Assembly: GCA_041495845.1 (NCBI GenBank)
Contig: JBGQDM010000073.1
Coordinates: 1-16,254 of the forward strand
Direction: 5' to 3'
DNA length: 16,254 bases
Origin: JBGQDM01 sp041495845
GTDB lineage: Bacteria; Acidobacteriota; Terriglobia; Terriglobales; Acidobacteriaceae
Made by a program: the position numbers and the translations under genes. A model generated the notes under the pieces. That model worked only from the letters and a program-made list of their open reading frames with translations. It ran no database searches and had not been told where the DNA came from. This document shows positions 6,781 to 14,127 of this stretch, piece by piece (the first letter of the stretch is position 1; each line of letters opens with the position of its first letter).

Positions 6781-8871
6781 ATGTTCTTTCTTGATCACAT
6801 CTGGATGGTTCCGCTGCTCCCGGCCCTCGGCGCAGCCTGCATGTTCTTTTTTGGCCGCGGTGCAACCAAACGCACCGTTAACGTCATTTGCGTCGGCGCG
6901 GTGGTCCTGGCGTTCTTGTTTTCCTGTGGTGCCGTTCTGCAGCTGAATGAGTGGTCCGTGCAGCACCCGGGCACGGGTTTCGAAAAGACGCTCTACACCT
7001 GGCTGGGTAGCGACACCGGGCGCCTCACTTACAGCAACGCCAACCGCGGACAATCCGAATTCAAAGCCGACGTCGGCTTCCTGCTCGATCCGCTCTCCGC
7101 CATCTGGCTGCTTTTCGTCACCGGCGTGGGCATGCTGATCCACATCTACTCGATGGGGTACATGGCGCACGAAGGCGGCTACTACCGCTTCTTCGGCTAC
7201 CTCAATCTGTTCATGTTTTCCATGTTGGTACTGATTCTGGGGAACAACTACGCGCTCATGTTTGTGGGTTGGGAGGGCGTGGGACTTTGTTCTTACCTGC
7301 TGATTGGTTTCTATTTCCAGCGCAAGTCGGCCAGTGACGCGGCCAACAAAGCGTTCATCACCAACCGCATCGGCGATGCCGGTTTCCTGCTCGGCTTGTT
7401 CGCCATCGCGGGGCATTTCGGTTCCATCCAGTTCACGGCGGTGACCGCGCTGGCGCGTAGCGGCCAGTATCATAGTGGCGACGCGGTCATTACGCTGGCG
7501 ACTATCTGCCTCTTCATCGGCGCTTGCGGCAAGTCGGCGCAGCTTCCGTTGTACGTTTGGTTGCCGGATGCGATGGAGGGCCCGACCCCCGTTTCCGCGC
7601 TCATCCACGCCGCCACCATGGTCACGGCGGGCGTTTACATGGTGGCGCGCTCCAATGCGCTCTTTGTCCTCGCGCCTGCTTCCATGAAGGTGGTCGCCAT
7701 TGTGGGCGCGCTGACCGCCATTTTTGCGGCTTCCATCGGCTTGGTGCAGAACGACATCAAGCGCGTGCTGGCCTACTCCACTATTTCTCAACTTGGCTAC
7801 ATGTTCATGGCGCTCGGCGTGGGAGCATTTGCCGCCGGCGTGTTTCACGTCTTCACTCATGCGTTCTTCAAAGCGTTGCTGTTTCTCGGGGCGGGTTCGG
7901 TGATTCACGCGCTCAGCGGGGAACAGGATTTTCGCCGCATGGGCGGGCTCGCCAAAGTGATTCCCGTTACCTACCGCACCATGCTCATCGCCACTCTGGC
8001 CATCGCCGGCATTCCTCCGCTGGCTGGGTTTGTTTCCAAGGACGAAATTCTCTGGCAGGCGTGGTCGGCGCACGGCGGCGCTTTTCGCAGTCTCTGGCTG
8101 CTCGCCTTCTTCACTGCCCTGATGACCGCCTTCTACATGTTCCGGCTCATCTGTCTGACGTTTTACGGGCAGCCGCGCATGAGCCCTGAAGTCGAAGACC
8201 ACGTCCACGAATCGCCACGCTCCATGACCCTCCCACTCATTGTGCTGGCATTCTTTTCGGTGACGGCCGGGTTCCTAGGATGGCCGCACAGTCTGGGTGG
8301 TTCGAACGCCTTTGAGCGCTATCTCTCGCCCGTGTTCGCGAACGCAGCCGTTGCGGAAGCTCCCGAAGAAACCTCGCGTTCGCTGGAGTGGGGCCTGATG
8401 GCGCTCTCCGTGGCCGCCGCCGCCGCCGGATTTGGCCTCGCCCGCCGCGCCTACGGGCAAGCCGACAAGGGTTACGCCGAGCCGATCGCCGCCGCCGCTC
8501 CGCCGGTTTACCAGGTGCTCTACAACAAATATTTTGTGGATGAAGGCTACGACTACATTTTTACTGGCCGCCGCAAGCTGGGCCCGCTGCGCTTCGGCGC
8601 CATGGGTGCGGGAGAAGCCTCGTCGTGGGTGGACACCAACGTGATTGACGGCGCGGTGAACGCCGCCGGCTGGATGACGCGAGCCACCGCATCCCTCTCC
8701 AAGTGGTGGGACAAGTGGATTATTGATGGCGTTGGTGTGAATGGGCCGGCCCTGCTGGTGCGCGCTTTGTCGTATCCGGCGCGTTTGGTGCAATGGGGCC
8801 TGGTGCAGTGGTATGCGCTGGTGATGGTGGTGGGACTGACCGGATTCATCTGGTACTACGCATTTCGATGA
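6781..8871 (+). CDS. nuoL: NADH-quinone oxidoreductase subunit L
   Basis: The distal antiporter-like proton-pumping subunit of complex I (ND5 family). The protein has 696 residues, somewhat longer than the roughly 610 of E. coli. Key channel residues are present: Glu165 in FVGWEGVG, Lys251 in GKSAQLPL, His276 in SALIHAATM, His356/His360/Lys364 in VFHVFTHAFFKA, and Lys420 in GFVSKDE. These match Glu144, Lys229, His254, His334/338/Lys342 and Lys399 of E. coli. The C-terminal part, from YNKYFVDEGYD (591) to the final hydrophobic helix (about 670-694), fits the lateral helix HL and its anchor. The stretch at about 520-585 is Ala-rich and variable. An 11-bp tandem duplication spans the stop codon. 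The family is certain. Confidence 0.97.
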   Translation: MFFLDHIWMVPLLPALGAACMFFFGRGATKRTVNVICVGAVVLAFLFSCGAVLQLNEWSVQHPGTGFEKTLYTWLGSDTGRLTYSNANRGQSEFKADVGFLLDPLSAIWLLFVTGVGMLIHIYSMGYMAHEGGYYRFFGYLNLFMFSMLVLILGNNYALMFVGWEGVGLCSYLLIGFYFQRKSASDAANKAFITNRIGDAGFLLGLFAIAGHFGSIQFTAVTALARSGQYHSGDAVITLATICLFIGACGKSAQLPLYVWLPDAMEGPTPVSALIHAATMVTAGVYMVARSNALFVLAPASMKVVAIVGALTAIFAASIGLVQNDIKRVLAYSTISQLGYMFMALGVGAFAAGVFHVFTHAFFKALLFLGAGSVIHALSGEQDFRRMGGLAKVIPVTYRTMLIATLAIAGIPPLAGFVSKDEILWQAWSAHGGAFRSLWLLAFFTALMTAFYMFRLICLTFYGQPRMSPEVEDHVHESPRSMTLPLIVLAFFSVTAGFLGWPHSLGGSNAFERYLSPVFANAAVAEAPEETSRSLEWGLMALSVAAAAAGFGLARRAYGQADKGYAEPIAAAAPPVYQVLYNKYFVDEGYDYIFTGRRKLGPLRFGAMGAGEASSWVDTNVIDGAVNAAGWMTRATASLSKWWDKWIIDGVGVNGPALLVRALSYPARLVQWGLVQWYALVMVVGLTGFIWYYAFR

Positions 8872-8884
8872 AGTTTCGATGAAG
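8863..8884 (+). repeat. 11-bp tandem duplication at the nuoL stop codon
   Basis: TTTCGATGAAG occurs twice back to back (8863-8873 and 8874-8884). The first copy holds the nuoL TGA stop (8869-8871); the second lies entirely in the spacer before nuoM. This looks like a slippage duplication. Confidence 0.8.
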
Positions 8885-8923
8885 TGAGGATGCGTGGGCT
8901 GCGGCCCGCGCTACGGACGGGAC

Positions 8924-10498
8924 ATGCGCGAACACATACTATCGATCATTCTCTTTTTGCCGTTGGCGGGCGCGGCCCTGCTGCTGTTTGTTCCGCGCGA
9001 TAACAAGCACGTCATTCGCGTGCTGGCCAACGCCTTTGCGCTGGCGGGATTCCTCGTCTCGCTGCCGCTGGTGCCCTGGTTCTGGGTGCAGCGCTTCCAA
9101 CCCGGCTTCAAGTTCGTCGAAGGCGTGCCCGGCACCTGGATTCCCACCATCGGCGCTGGTTACATGCTCGGCATCGACGGCATTTCTTTCCTGCTCATCA
9201 TGCTGACCACGCTGCTCGGCTGGATTTCCATCCTTTCCTCCTGGAACGCCATCCAGGAGCGGGTCAAGGAATACTACATCTGGTTTCTCATCCTGCAGAC
9301 GGGCATGCTCGGCGTATTCATGGCGCTCGATTTCTTCCTCTTTTTTGTGTTCTGGGAAGCCATGCTCGTGCCCATGTATCTCCTCATCGGCATCTGGGGA
9401 GGCCCACGCAAACTGTACGCTGCCATCAAGTTTTTCCTCTACACGCTGCTCGGCTCGGTCCTGATGCTGCTCGGGATTCTGTTTCTCTACTTCCATCATT
9501 TCCGCGCCACCGGCGTCTACACGTTCAGCATCCCGGAACTGTACAAGACCGCCCCCAATATCGAATTCCAGAGCGCGATCTGGCTTTTTCTTGCTTTCTT
9601 CGTCGCTTTCGCCATCAAGGTGCCAATGTTCCCCTTTCACACCTGGCTGCCGGATGCGCATGTGGAAGCTCCGACTGCCGGTTCCGTAATTCTGGCGGGT
9701 GTTCTGCTGAAAATGGGGACGTACGGCTTCCTCCGCTTCTCGCTGCCCCTTTTCCCCGGCGTGGTCATGCATCCCAAGGTCCGCGCGTGGATGGTTGGCC
9801 TTTCCATTGTCGGCATTATTTACGGCGCGCTCGTCTCGCTCATGCAGAAGGACATGAAAAAGCTGGTGGCCTATTCTTCGGTCAGCCACCTCGGCTTCTG
9901 CACGCTGGGGATCTTCGCGGTGAATTCGCTGGGCATCACCGGCTCGGTGATTCAGCAGGTCAATCATGGCATCTCGACGGGAGCGCTCTTCCTTATCGTG
10001 GGCATCCTCTACGAGCGGCGCCACACCCGCGAAATCGCCGAATACGGTGGCATCTCCAGCGTCATGCCCGTCTACGCCACCATCACCATGATCATGTTTC
10101 TCTCGTCTATGGGTCTGCCGCTGCTCAACGGTTTCATCGGTGAGTTCACCATCCTGCAGGGCGCGTGGATCGAGAGCAGGCTGTGGGCCGGCCTCAGCGT
10201 GATCGGCGTGATTCTGGCGGCCGCCTATCTGCTGTGGCTCTACCAGCGCGTTTTCTTCGGCGTGGTCAATAATCCGAAAAACGAAAAGCTGCATGACCTG
10301 TCGCCGCGCGAAGTGCTCTGTTTTGCGCCCCTGGTCGTGTTGGCCTTCGCCATCGGCCTCTATCCCAAGCCGCTGTTCCAGATTCTCGAACAGCCAGTCA
10401 ATCAGTTGGTACAGACGGTACGCCCAGGACAAGTCAACGGGCAGGTGCATGCGCAAACGGCAGTCCCATCTGCCGCACCGGGGAGGACAGGGAACTGA
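8924..10498 (+). CDS. nuoM: NADH-quinone oxidoreductase subunit M
   Basis: Central antiporter-like proton-pumping subunit of complex I (ND4 family). The protein has 524 residues, with about 14 membrane helices expected. Essential residues are Glu145 in FVFWEAML, Lys232 in AIKVPMFPFHTWLPDAH, Lys263 in LLKMGTYG, and Glu407 in GFIGEF. They match Glu144, Lys234, Lys265 and Glu407 of E. coli NuoM; Glu407 replaces the Lys found here in NuoL and NuoN. The ATG at 2924-type alternatives were compared: the ATG at 8924 is preceded by GGACGGG and gives MREHILSIILFLPLAG, a normal NuoM N-terminus. A GTG at 8894 would add a non-family leader encoded by a G+C-rich repeat-like sequence. The last 30 residues are polar and Gln-rich. 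The stop shares its last base with the nuoN ATG. Confidence 0.96.
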   Translation: MREHILSIILFLPLAGAALLLFVPRDNKHVIRVLANAFALAGFLVSLPLVPWFWVQRFQPGFKFVEGVPGTWIPTIGAGYMLGIDGISFLLIMLTTLLGWISILSSWNAIQERVKEYYIWFLILQTGMLGVFMALDFFLFFVFWEAMLVPMYLLIGIWGGPRKLYAAIKFFLYTLLGSVLMLLGILFLYFHHFRATGVYTFSIPELYKTAPNIEFQSAIWLFLAFFVAFAIKVPMFPFHTWLPDAHVEAPTAGSVILAGVLLKMGTYGFLRFSLPLFPGVVMHPKVRAWMVGLSIVGIIYGALVSLMQKDMKKLVAYSSVSHLGFCTLGIFAVNSLGITGSVIQQVNHGISTGALFLIVGILYERRHTREIAEYGGISSVMPVYATITMIMFLSSMGLPLLNGFIGEFTILQGAWIESRLWAGLSVIGVILAAAYLLWLYQRVFFGVVNNPKNEKLHDLSPREVLCFAPLVVLAFAIGLYPKPLFQILEQPVNQLVQTVRPGQVNGQVHAQTAVPSAAPGRTGN

Positions 10499-12042
10499 TG
10501 CCCCTGACTCTCTCCCAGATGTTTACGCCCACGGACTACTTCGTGGCCCTGCCCATGATCATGCTCACGCTCTTTGCGTTGGGCATTCTGTTGATTGATC
10601 TCATCGTTCCGGACGACTGGAAATGGACCAACGCCGTGACTGCCCTCGCGGGCATCGGATTTTCAGCCTACTCGGTTTTCCAGATCCAGCGAACTTTTGT
10701 CCAGGTGGGGCCGAATTTTCCCGGGCAGCCCGGCTTGCGCAACGCCCTCTTCGTAGATCGCCCGGCAATTTATTTCTTCTACCTGTTTCTAGGTGGCGCT
10801 GCCATCGCCATTCTCATGTCGGTTCGCTATCTTGAGACCGAACGCGAGCATCGCGGGGAGTACTACGCGCTGCTCCTGCTTTCCGTGGTGGGCATGATGT
10901 GCATGGCTGCTGGTGCCGACATTGTTCTCATTTTCATCGGCCTTGAACTCATGGCCATCTCCACTTACGTGCTCGTCGGCTTCTTGCGCCGCGACCGCCG
11001 TTCCAACGAAGCTGCACTCAAATACCTTCTCCTCGGAGCGTTTTCTTCCGGCATCTTCGCCTATGGACTTTCGCTGTTTTACGGCGTGACCGGCAGCACC
11101 AACCTGCTGGACATTCGGCGCCATCTGACGCAACAGATGCTCTACAGTTCCGGGCATCCCGACGCGGTCACCATCGTTGCCCTGCTCACCGTGATGGTGG
11201 GACTGTTGTTCAAGATTGCCGCCGTCCCCTTTCACCAGTGGGCGCCAGACGCTTACGAAGGCGCACCCACCAGCATTACCGCCTTCATGTCAGTTGCCGT
11301 GAAGGCCGCGGCCTGGGCCATGTTACTGCGTTTGCTGCTCGGCGGCATGACGCCGCTTCGCCCGCTGTATGTGCCCGTCATCATCTTCGCCTCGCTGGCC
11401 ACCATGACCGGCGCCAACCTGGCCGCCATCACCCAATCGAACCTCAAACGCCTGCTGGCGTATTCCTCCATCGCGCATGTCGGCTACATGCTGCTCGGAC
11501 TCGTCGCCGGCACGCCGCAGTTCCAGAGTGCGGAAGGAATCAAGGGCATCCTCATCTACCTGTTGGTGTACACCTTCATGAATCTCGGTGCCTTCGGCGT
11601 GGTCGCTTCGCTCCGTCGTCGCGAGATTATTGGCGATGAAATCGACGATATCGCCGGTCTCATGTCGCGCGCGCCCATCGAAGCCACACTCATGCTGTTG
11701 TTCCTGCTTTCGCTGGCCGGGATTCCGCCGCTCGCCGGCTTCTGGGGGAAGTACTTTATTTTTCTCAGCCTGATTCAGACTGGGCATTACTGGCTGGCAG
11801 GAGCGGCCGTGCTCTACTCGGTCGTCGGCCTTTACTACTACATGCGCATCGCCAACGCCATGCTGGTGCGCGAGCCCGCCGAACGCGAACCCGTGCGACT
11901 CGGTTTTGGGAACGCCGCTGCGCTGGGCCTGACCGCGCTGGCGACGCTCTGGATCGGCATTTTTCCCAACGCTTCCATCCGCTTCGTCAATTGGGTGCTG
12001 AATCTCGACCGCACCGGCCCCTTGATCAGCTGGCTGCGCTAG
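10498..12042 (+). CDS. nuoN: NADH-quinone oxidoreductase subunit N
   Basis: Third antiporter-like subunit of complex I (ND2 family), next to NuoK. The protein has 514 residues with about 14 membrane helices. Glu150 in FIGLELMAI, Lys239 in GLLFKIAAVPFHQW and Lys418 in GFWGKYF correspond to Glu133, Lys217 and Lys395 of E. coli. APDAYEGAPTSITAFMS (249-265) and LKRLLAYSSIAHVGYML (316-332) are typical of the family. The start is coupled to nuoM by a 1-nt overlap (TGATG). This is the last nuo gene; a 110-nt spacer with 9-nt repeats separates it from the atp genes. Confidence 0.97.
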   Translation: MPLTLSQMFTPTDYFVALPMIMLTLFALGILLIDLIVPDDWKWTNAVTALAGIGFSAYSVFQIQRTFVQVGPNFPGQPGLRNALFVDRPAIYFFYLFLGGAAIAILMSVRYLETEREHRGEYYALLLLSVVGMMCMAAGADIVLIFIGLELMAISTYVLVGFLRRDRRSNEAALKYLLLGAFSSGIFAYGLSLFYGVTGSTNLLDIRRHLTQQMLYSSGHPDAVTIVALLTVMVGLLFKIAAVPFHQWAPDAYEGAPTSITAFMSVAVKAAAWAMLLRLLLGGMTPLRPLYVPVIIFASLATMTGANLAAITQSNLKRLLAYSSIAHVGYMLLGLVAGTPQFQSAEGIKGILIYLLVYTFMNLGAFGVVASLRRREIIGDEIDDIAGLMSRAPIEATLMLLFLLSLAGIPPLAGFWGKYFIFLSLIQTGHYWLAGAAVLYSVVGLYYYMRIANAMLVREPAEREPVRLGFGNAAALGLTALATLWIGIFPNASIRFVNWVLNLDRTGPLISWLR

Positions 12043-12050
12043 GGAAGGTT

Positions 12051-12090
12051 TCCTCTGCGCCCTCTGCGGAAGTTCTCCGCGTACTCTGCG
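12051..12090 (+). repeat. 9-nt CTCTGCG-type repeat array at the nuo/atp junction
   Basis: Four 9-nt units occur: TCCTCTGCG (12051-12059), CCCTCTGCG (12060-12068), TTCTCCGCG (12073-12081) and TACTCTGCG (12082-12090). A GAAG separates the second and third. Arrays of this CTCTGCG type are, from memory, common dispersed intergenic repeats in acidobacterial and other environmental genomes. No coding role is apparent. Confidence 0.7.
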
Positions 12091-12111
12091 TTGTATGGTC
12101 TTCGTAGAGCC

Positions 12112-12140
12112 TCGACAATCTTGTTCCAAAGCGCGATGAT
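12112..12140 (+). promoter_or_regulatory. Possible internal promoter before atpZ
   Basis: TCGACA (12112-12117, five of six matches to TTGACA) and GATGAT (12135-12140, four of six to TATAAT) are 17 nt apart. Transcription would begin only about 5 nt before the atpZ ATG, so the leader would be nearly absent; no clear ribosome site is visible there. Weak, but the spacer could let the atp genes be expressed apart from nuo. Confidence 0.2.
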
Positions 12141-12152
12141 GAATTCCTGTCC

Positions 12153-12428
12153 ATGGACAACTCCGCCAAAGAGCAGGAACGCAGCTTCCTTCGCAGTCTG
12201 GCACGCTACAGCCAAGTCGGACTGGCGCTGCCAGCCGCCACCGTTGCCGGCTACCTGCTTGGCCTGCTTGCCGATCATTTCTTTCATACGACCTGGCTTT
12301 ACTTCGTTGGGCTCCTGCTCGGGATCGTCGCTGGCTTTGTCGAGTTGATTCGCACTGCGCTGTCTGTTTCCAACGAGGAGCAAGGCGGCAGCGAGCCGAA
12401 GAAGGACGAACCGGGAAAGGGTCGCTAA
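12153..12428 (+). CDS. atpZ: AtpZ-like F0F1 ATP synthase accessory protein
   Basis: A 91-residue membrane protein of the AtpZ family (small two-helix proteins encoded at the head of ATP synthase operons, linked to Fo assembly or Mg2+/Ca2+ transport). The hydrophilic N-terminus (1-18) is followed by two hydrophobic helices, about 20-40 and 47-68. Glycine pairs typical of the family appear in VAGYLLGLLAD and GLLLGIVAGF. A charged tail (74-91) follows. The assignment rests on this two-helix pattern, the size, and the position directly before atpI and atpB; there is no catalytic motif to confirm it. No strong Shine-Dalgarno sequence precedes the ATG. Confidence 0.8.
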   Translation: MDNSAKEQERSFLRSLARYSQVGLALPAATVAGYLLGLLADHFFHTTWLYFVGLLLGIVAGFVELIRTALSVSNEEQGGSEPKKDEPGKGR

Positions 12429-12434
12429 CGACGC

Positions 12435-12881
12435 ATGGATTCCGAAGCATCCAGCCCCGTTACCATCCCGCCCGACCCGGCTGCCGAGAAATTTTACGGC
12501 GGTGCGCTACGTCGAATCCAGGGCTTGATGCCGGTGTTAGGCGTGCTGTTCGGGGCCGCAGCGTGGCGCTGGTTTGGCTTGCCCGCCGCTCTGGGTTTTG
12601 CCGTCGGTGGCGCCATCGCGTATCTCAATTTCATCTGGCTGGAACGTGTGGTCTCCGCTTTTGCCGACGCACTTACGGCGGCAACGCCACGTGCATCGCG
12701 GCCTTGGGTGGTGGCCCGTTTCCTGGGCCGCTACTTTTTGATCGCCCTCGGCGCCTATGCTATATTCAAAAGTTATCCTGCCAGCTTGGGCGGGCTTCTG
12801 GTGGGCCTGCTGTTGCCCGTTCCAGCAATCGCCTGCGAGGCTGTGTATGAGGCGTACGCGGCCTTGCGCCGCAACCTCTGA
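12435..12881 (+). CDS. atpI: ATP synthase subunit I-like protein
   Basis: A 148-residue membrane protein with four likely hydrophobic helices, near residues 29-46, 49-70, 90-112 and 116-136. The polar N-terminus (1-25) is Pro-rich. Genes of this type precede atpB in many ATP synthase operons, and their products help assemble the c-ring. The family is poorly conserved, so the call rests on size, topology and its position between atpZ (6-nt gap) and atpB (27-nt gap). It could be another small membrane protein in the same slot, but the context argues strongly for subunit I. Confidence 0.72.
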   Translation: MDSEASSPVTIPPDPAAEKFYGGALRRIQGLMPVLGVLFGAAAWRWFGLPAALGFAVGGAIAYLNFIWLERVVSAFADALTAATPRASRPWVVARFLGRYFLIALGAYAIFKSYPASLGGLLVGLLLPVPAIACEAVYEAYAALRRNL

Positions 12882-12908
12882 TCGAACGGACAACTGAGAC
12901 TTTGTCGC

Positions 12909-13640
12909 ATGCCTGAACAACTCTGGCTCACTGAACTCTGCAACCGCGTCCTGGGCGGCGCGGCCGCTTCGTTGTTGCATCTCGCTGGCATTGCGCCGCG
13001 CAATCCACAGGCTCCCATCACGAACGGCGTGGCGCTTGAGTTGCTTATCGTTGTCCTTCTCGTCCTGACCTTCTTGCTGGTCCGTTCGCGCCTGTCGGTC
13101 GATCGGCCGGGCGCGCTGCAACACCTCTTCGAGGGTGCTGAGGGATTTGTCGGCCAACAGGCGCACGAGATGATCGGCCACGGCAGCGAGCGCTTCGTGT
13201 CTTTCTTAACTGCGCTCGGATTTTTTATTCTCTCCTGCAATTTGATTGGGCTGATTCCCGGTTTTGAGTCGCCGACCGCCGAGCCTGCCGTGCCTTTGGG
13301 CTGTGCCCTGGTGGCTTGGTTTTACTACCAGACGCAGGGCTTCCGCCATGCCGGGCCCAAGTACTTGCTGCACTTTCTCGGTCCCGTGTGGTGGCTGGCC
13401 TGGCTGATGCTGCCGATCGAGTTGATCAGCCACCTTGCGCGCATGATGTCGCTCACCATCCGCTTGTTTGCCAACATGTTTGCCGGCGACATGGTCACTC
13501 TGGTCTTTTTCTCGCTGGTGCCGCTTGGCGTCCCGGTGATCTTTCTCGGACTGCACATCGGTGTCTCGTTCCTGCAGACTTACATTTTTTTGTTGTTGAC
13601 CATGGTTTACCTGGCCGGAGCAGTGGCCGAAGAGCACTAG
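12909..13640 (+). CDS. atpB: ATP synthase Fo subunit a
   Basis: Stator subunit of the Fo ion channel. Together with the c-ring it carries ions across the membrane. The protein has 243 residues, a normal bacterial size. The essential arginine is Arg185 in SLTIRLFANMFAGDM, matching Arg210 of E. coli (SLGLRLFGNMYAGE). C-terminal FLQTYIFLLLTMVYLAGAV is the usual last helix with its conserved Gln. NLIGLIPGFESPTAEPAVPL (111-130) is the typical helix 2-3 region. The ATG at 12909 gives MPEQLWLTEL. An 84-nt gap separates it from atpE. Confidence 0.96.
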   Translation: MPEQLWLTELCNRVLGGAAASLLHLAGIAPRNPQAPITNGVALELLIVVLLVLTFLLVRSRLSVDRPGALQHLFEGAEGFVGQQAHEMIGHGSERFVSFLTALGFFILSCNLIGLIPGFESPTAEPAVPLGCALVAWFYYQTQGFRHAGPKYLLHFLGPVWWLAWLMLPIELISHLARMMSLTIRLFANMFAGDMVTLVFFSLVPLGVPVIFLGLHIGVSFLQTYIFLLLTMVYLAGAVAEEH

Positions 13641-13710
13641 AGAGTTTTCGCCGTTTAGCGTGAGGGCGTCAGCACGGTGAACGTCAACCACCCACTGGCG
13701 GCAATTCCTA

Positions 13711-13717
13711 AAAGGAG
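13711..13717 (+). promoter_or_regulatory. Ribosome binding site for atpE
   Basis: AAAGGAG lies 7 nt before the ATG at 13725. It is the clearest Shine-Dalgarno sequence in the window and decides the atpE start against a GTG at 13677. A strong site fits the need for many c subunits per complex. Confidence 0.8.
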
Positions 13718-13724
13718 AAACACG

Positions 13725-14027
13725 ATGAGCAAGACGACAATGCTGTTCCTTCTCGCGTCGCTGGTTTTTGCGATGCCCGCTTTCGCGCAGGGAGGCCAAG
13801 CCGCTTCCGGAACCAACTGGGCCGTGGCAGCCGCCTGCATCGGCATGGCCATTGCCTCCGGCCTGTGCGGCCTCGGTCAGGGACGTGCCACGGGCTCCGC
13901 TGCTGAGGCCCTGGCTCGCAATCCTGCTGCCCGCCCCGGCATCCAGTTTGCCCTCATTCTCGGTCTCGCGCTGATTGAGTCGCTGGCGCTTTACACCCTG
14001 GTGATCATCTTCGCGAAGGTGAAGTAG
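13725..14027 (+). CDS. atpE: ATP synthase Fo subunit c with signal-peptide-like N-terminus
   Basis: Proteolipid that forms the rotating c-ring. The protein has 100 residues. Residues 1-21 (MSKTTMLFLLASLVFAMPAFA) look like a cleavable signal peptide ending AFA before Gln22, an extension absent from most c subunits. Helix 1 (about 31-55) includes GLGQGRATG; the polar loop is ARNPAARP; helix 2 (about 73-97) includes the ion-carrying Glu85. Gln52, Glu85, Ser86 and Tyr90 fall at the spacings of Gln32, Glu65, Ser66 and Tyr70 in the Na+-binding c subunit of Ilyobacter tartaricus. The second helper position, Thr67 there, is Leu here. The gene is followed by two terminators, not by the usual atpF. The start at 13725 is fixed by a good ribosome site. 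Family certain; ion choice unproven. Confidence 0.95.
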   Translation: MSKTTMLFLLASLVFAMPAFAQGGQAASGTNWAVAAACIGMAIASGLCGLGQGRATGSAAEALARNPAARPGIQFALILGLALIESLALYTLVIIFAKVK

Positions 14028-14033
14028 GAGTGC

Positions 14034-14068
14034 GGAGGCGCCCCGCCTCCTGGGTGTTTTGTTCTTTT
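14034..14068 (+). terminator. First intrinsic terminator after atpE
   Basis: GGAGGCG (14034-14040) pairs perfectly with CGCCTCC (14044-14050) across a CCC loop. It is followed by TGGGTGTTTTGTTCTTTT, a T-rich but interrupted tail. It begins 7 nt after the atpE stop. Confidence 0.6.
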
Positions 14069-14076
14069 GGAAAATG

Positions 14077-14107
14077 AAAGGCCCCTGCGGAATGCAGGGG
14101 CCTTTTC
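14077..14107. terminator. Strong bidirectional terminator between atpE and the convergent gene
   Basis: AAAGGCCCCTGC (14077-14088) pairs perfectly with GCAGGGGCCTTT (14094-14105) across a GGAAT loop. A T-run follows on the + strand, and on the - strand the stem runs into CCTTTCATTTTCC. It can end both the atp transcript and the leftward HEAT-PilZ gene, whose stop lies 21 nt away. Confidence 0.85.
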
Positions 14108-14127
14108 ATATTTCAGTCGGCTCGCGC

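Noticed and set aside
6604..8208. Long - strand open frame (534 codons) antisense to nuoK/nuoL
   Set aside because: It mirrors conserved NuoL sequence, is dominated by charged residues without any family pattern, and has no ribosome site; a composition artefact.
8894..8923. NuoM starting from GTG at 8894
   Set aside because: The added residues MGCGPRYGRD are encoded by the repeat-like leader; ATG 8924 has GGACGGG just upstream and the normal NuoM N-terminus.
8939..10456. Long - strand open frame (505 codons) antisense to nuoM
   Set aside because: Same reasons: it overlies conserved NuoM and shows only the His/Arg/Glu-rich composition of a reversed membrane-protein gene.
13677..13724. AtpE starting from GTG at 13677
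   Set aside because: The strong AAAGGAG ribosome site and the signal-peptide-like MSKTTMLFLL favour ATG 13725.
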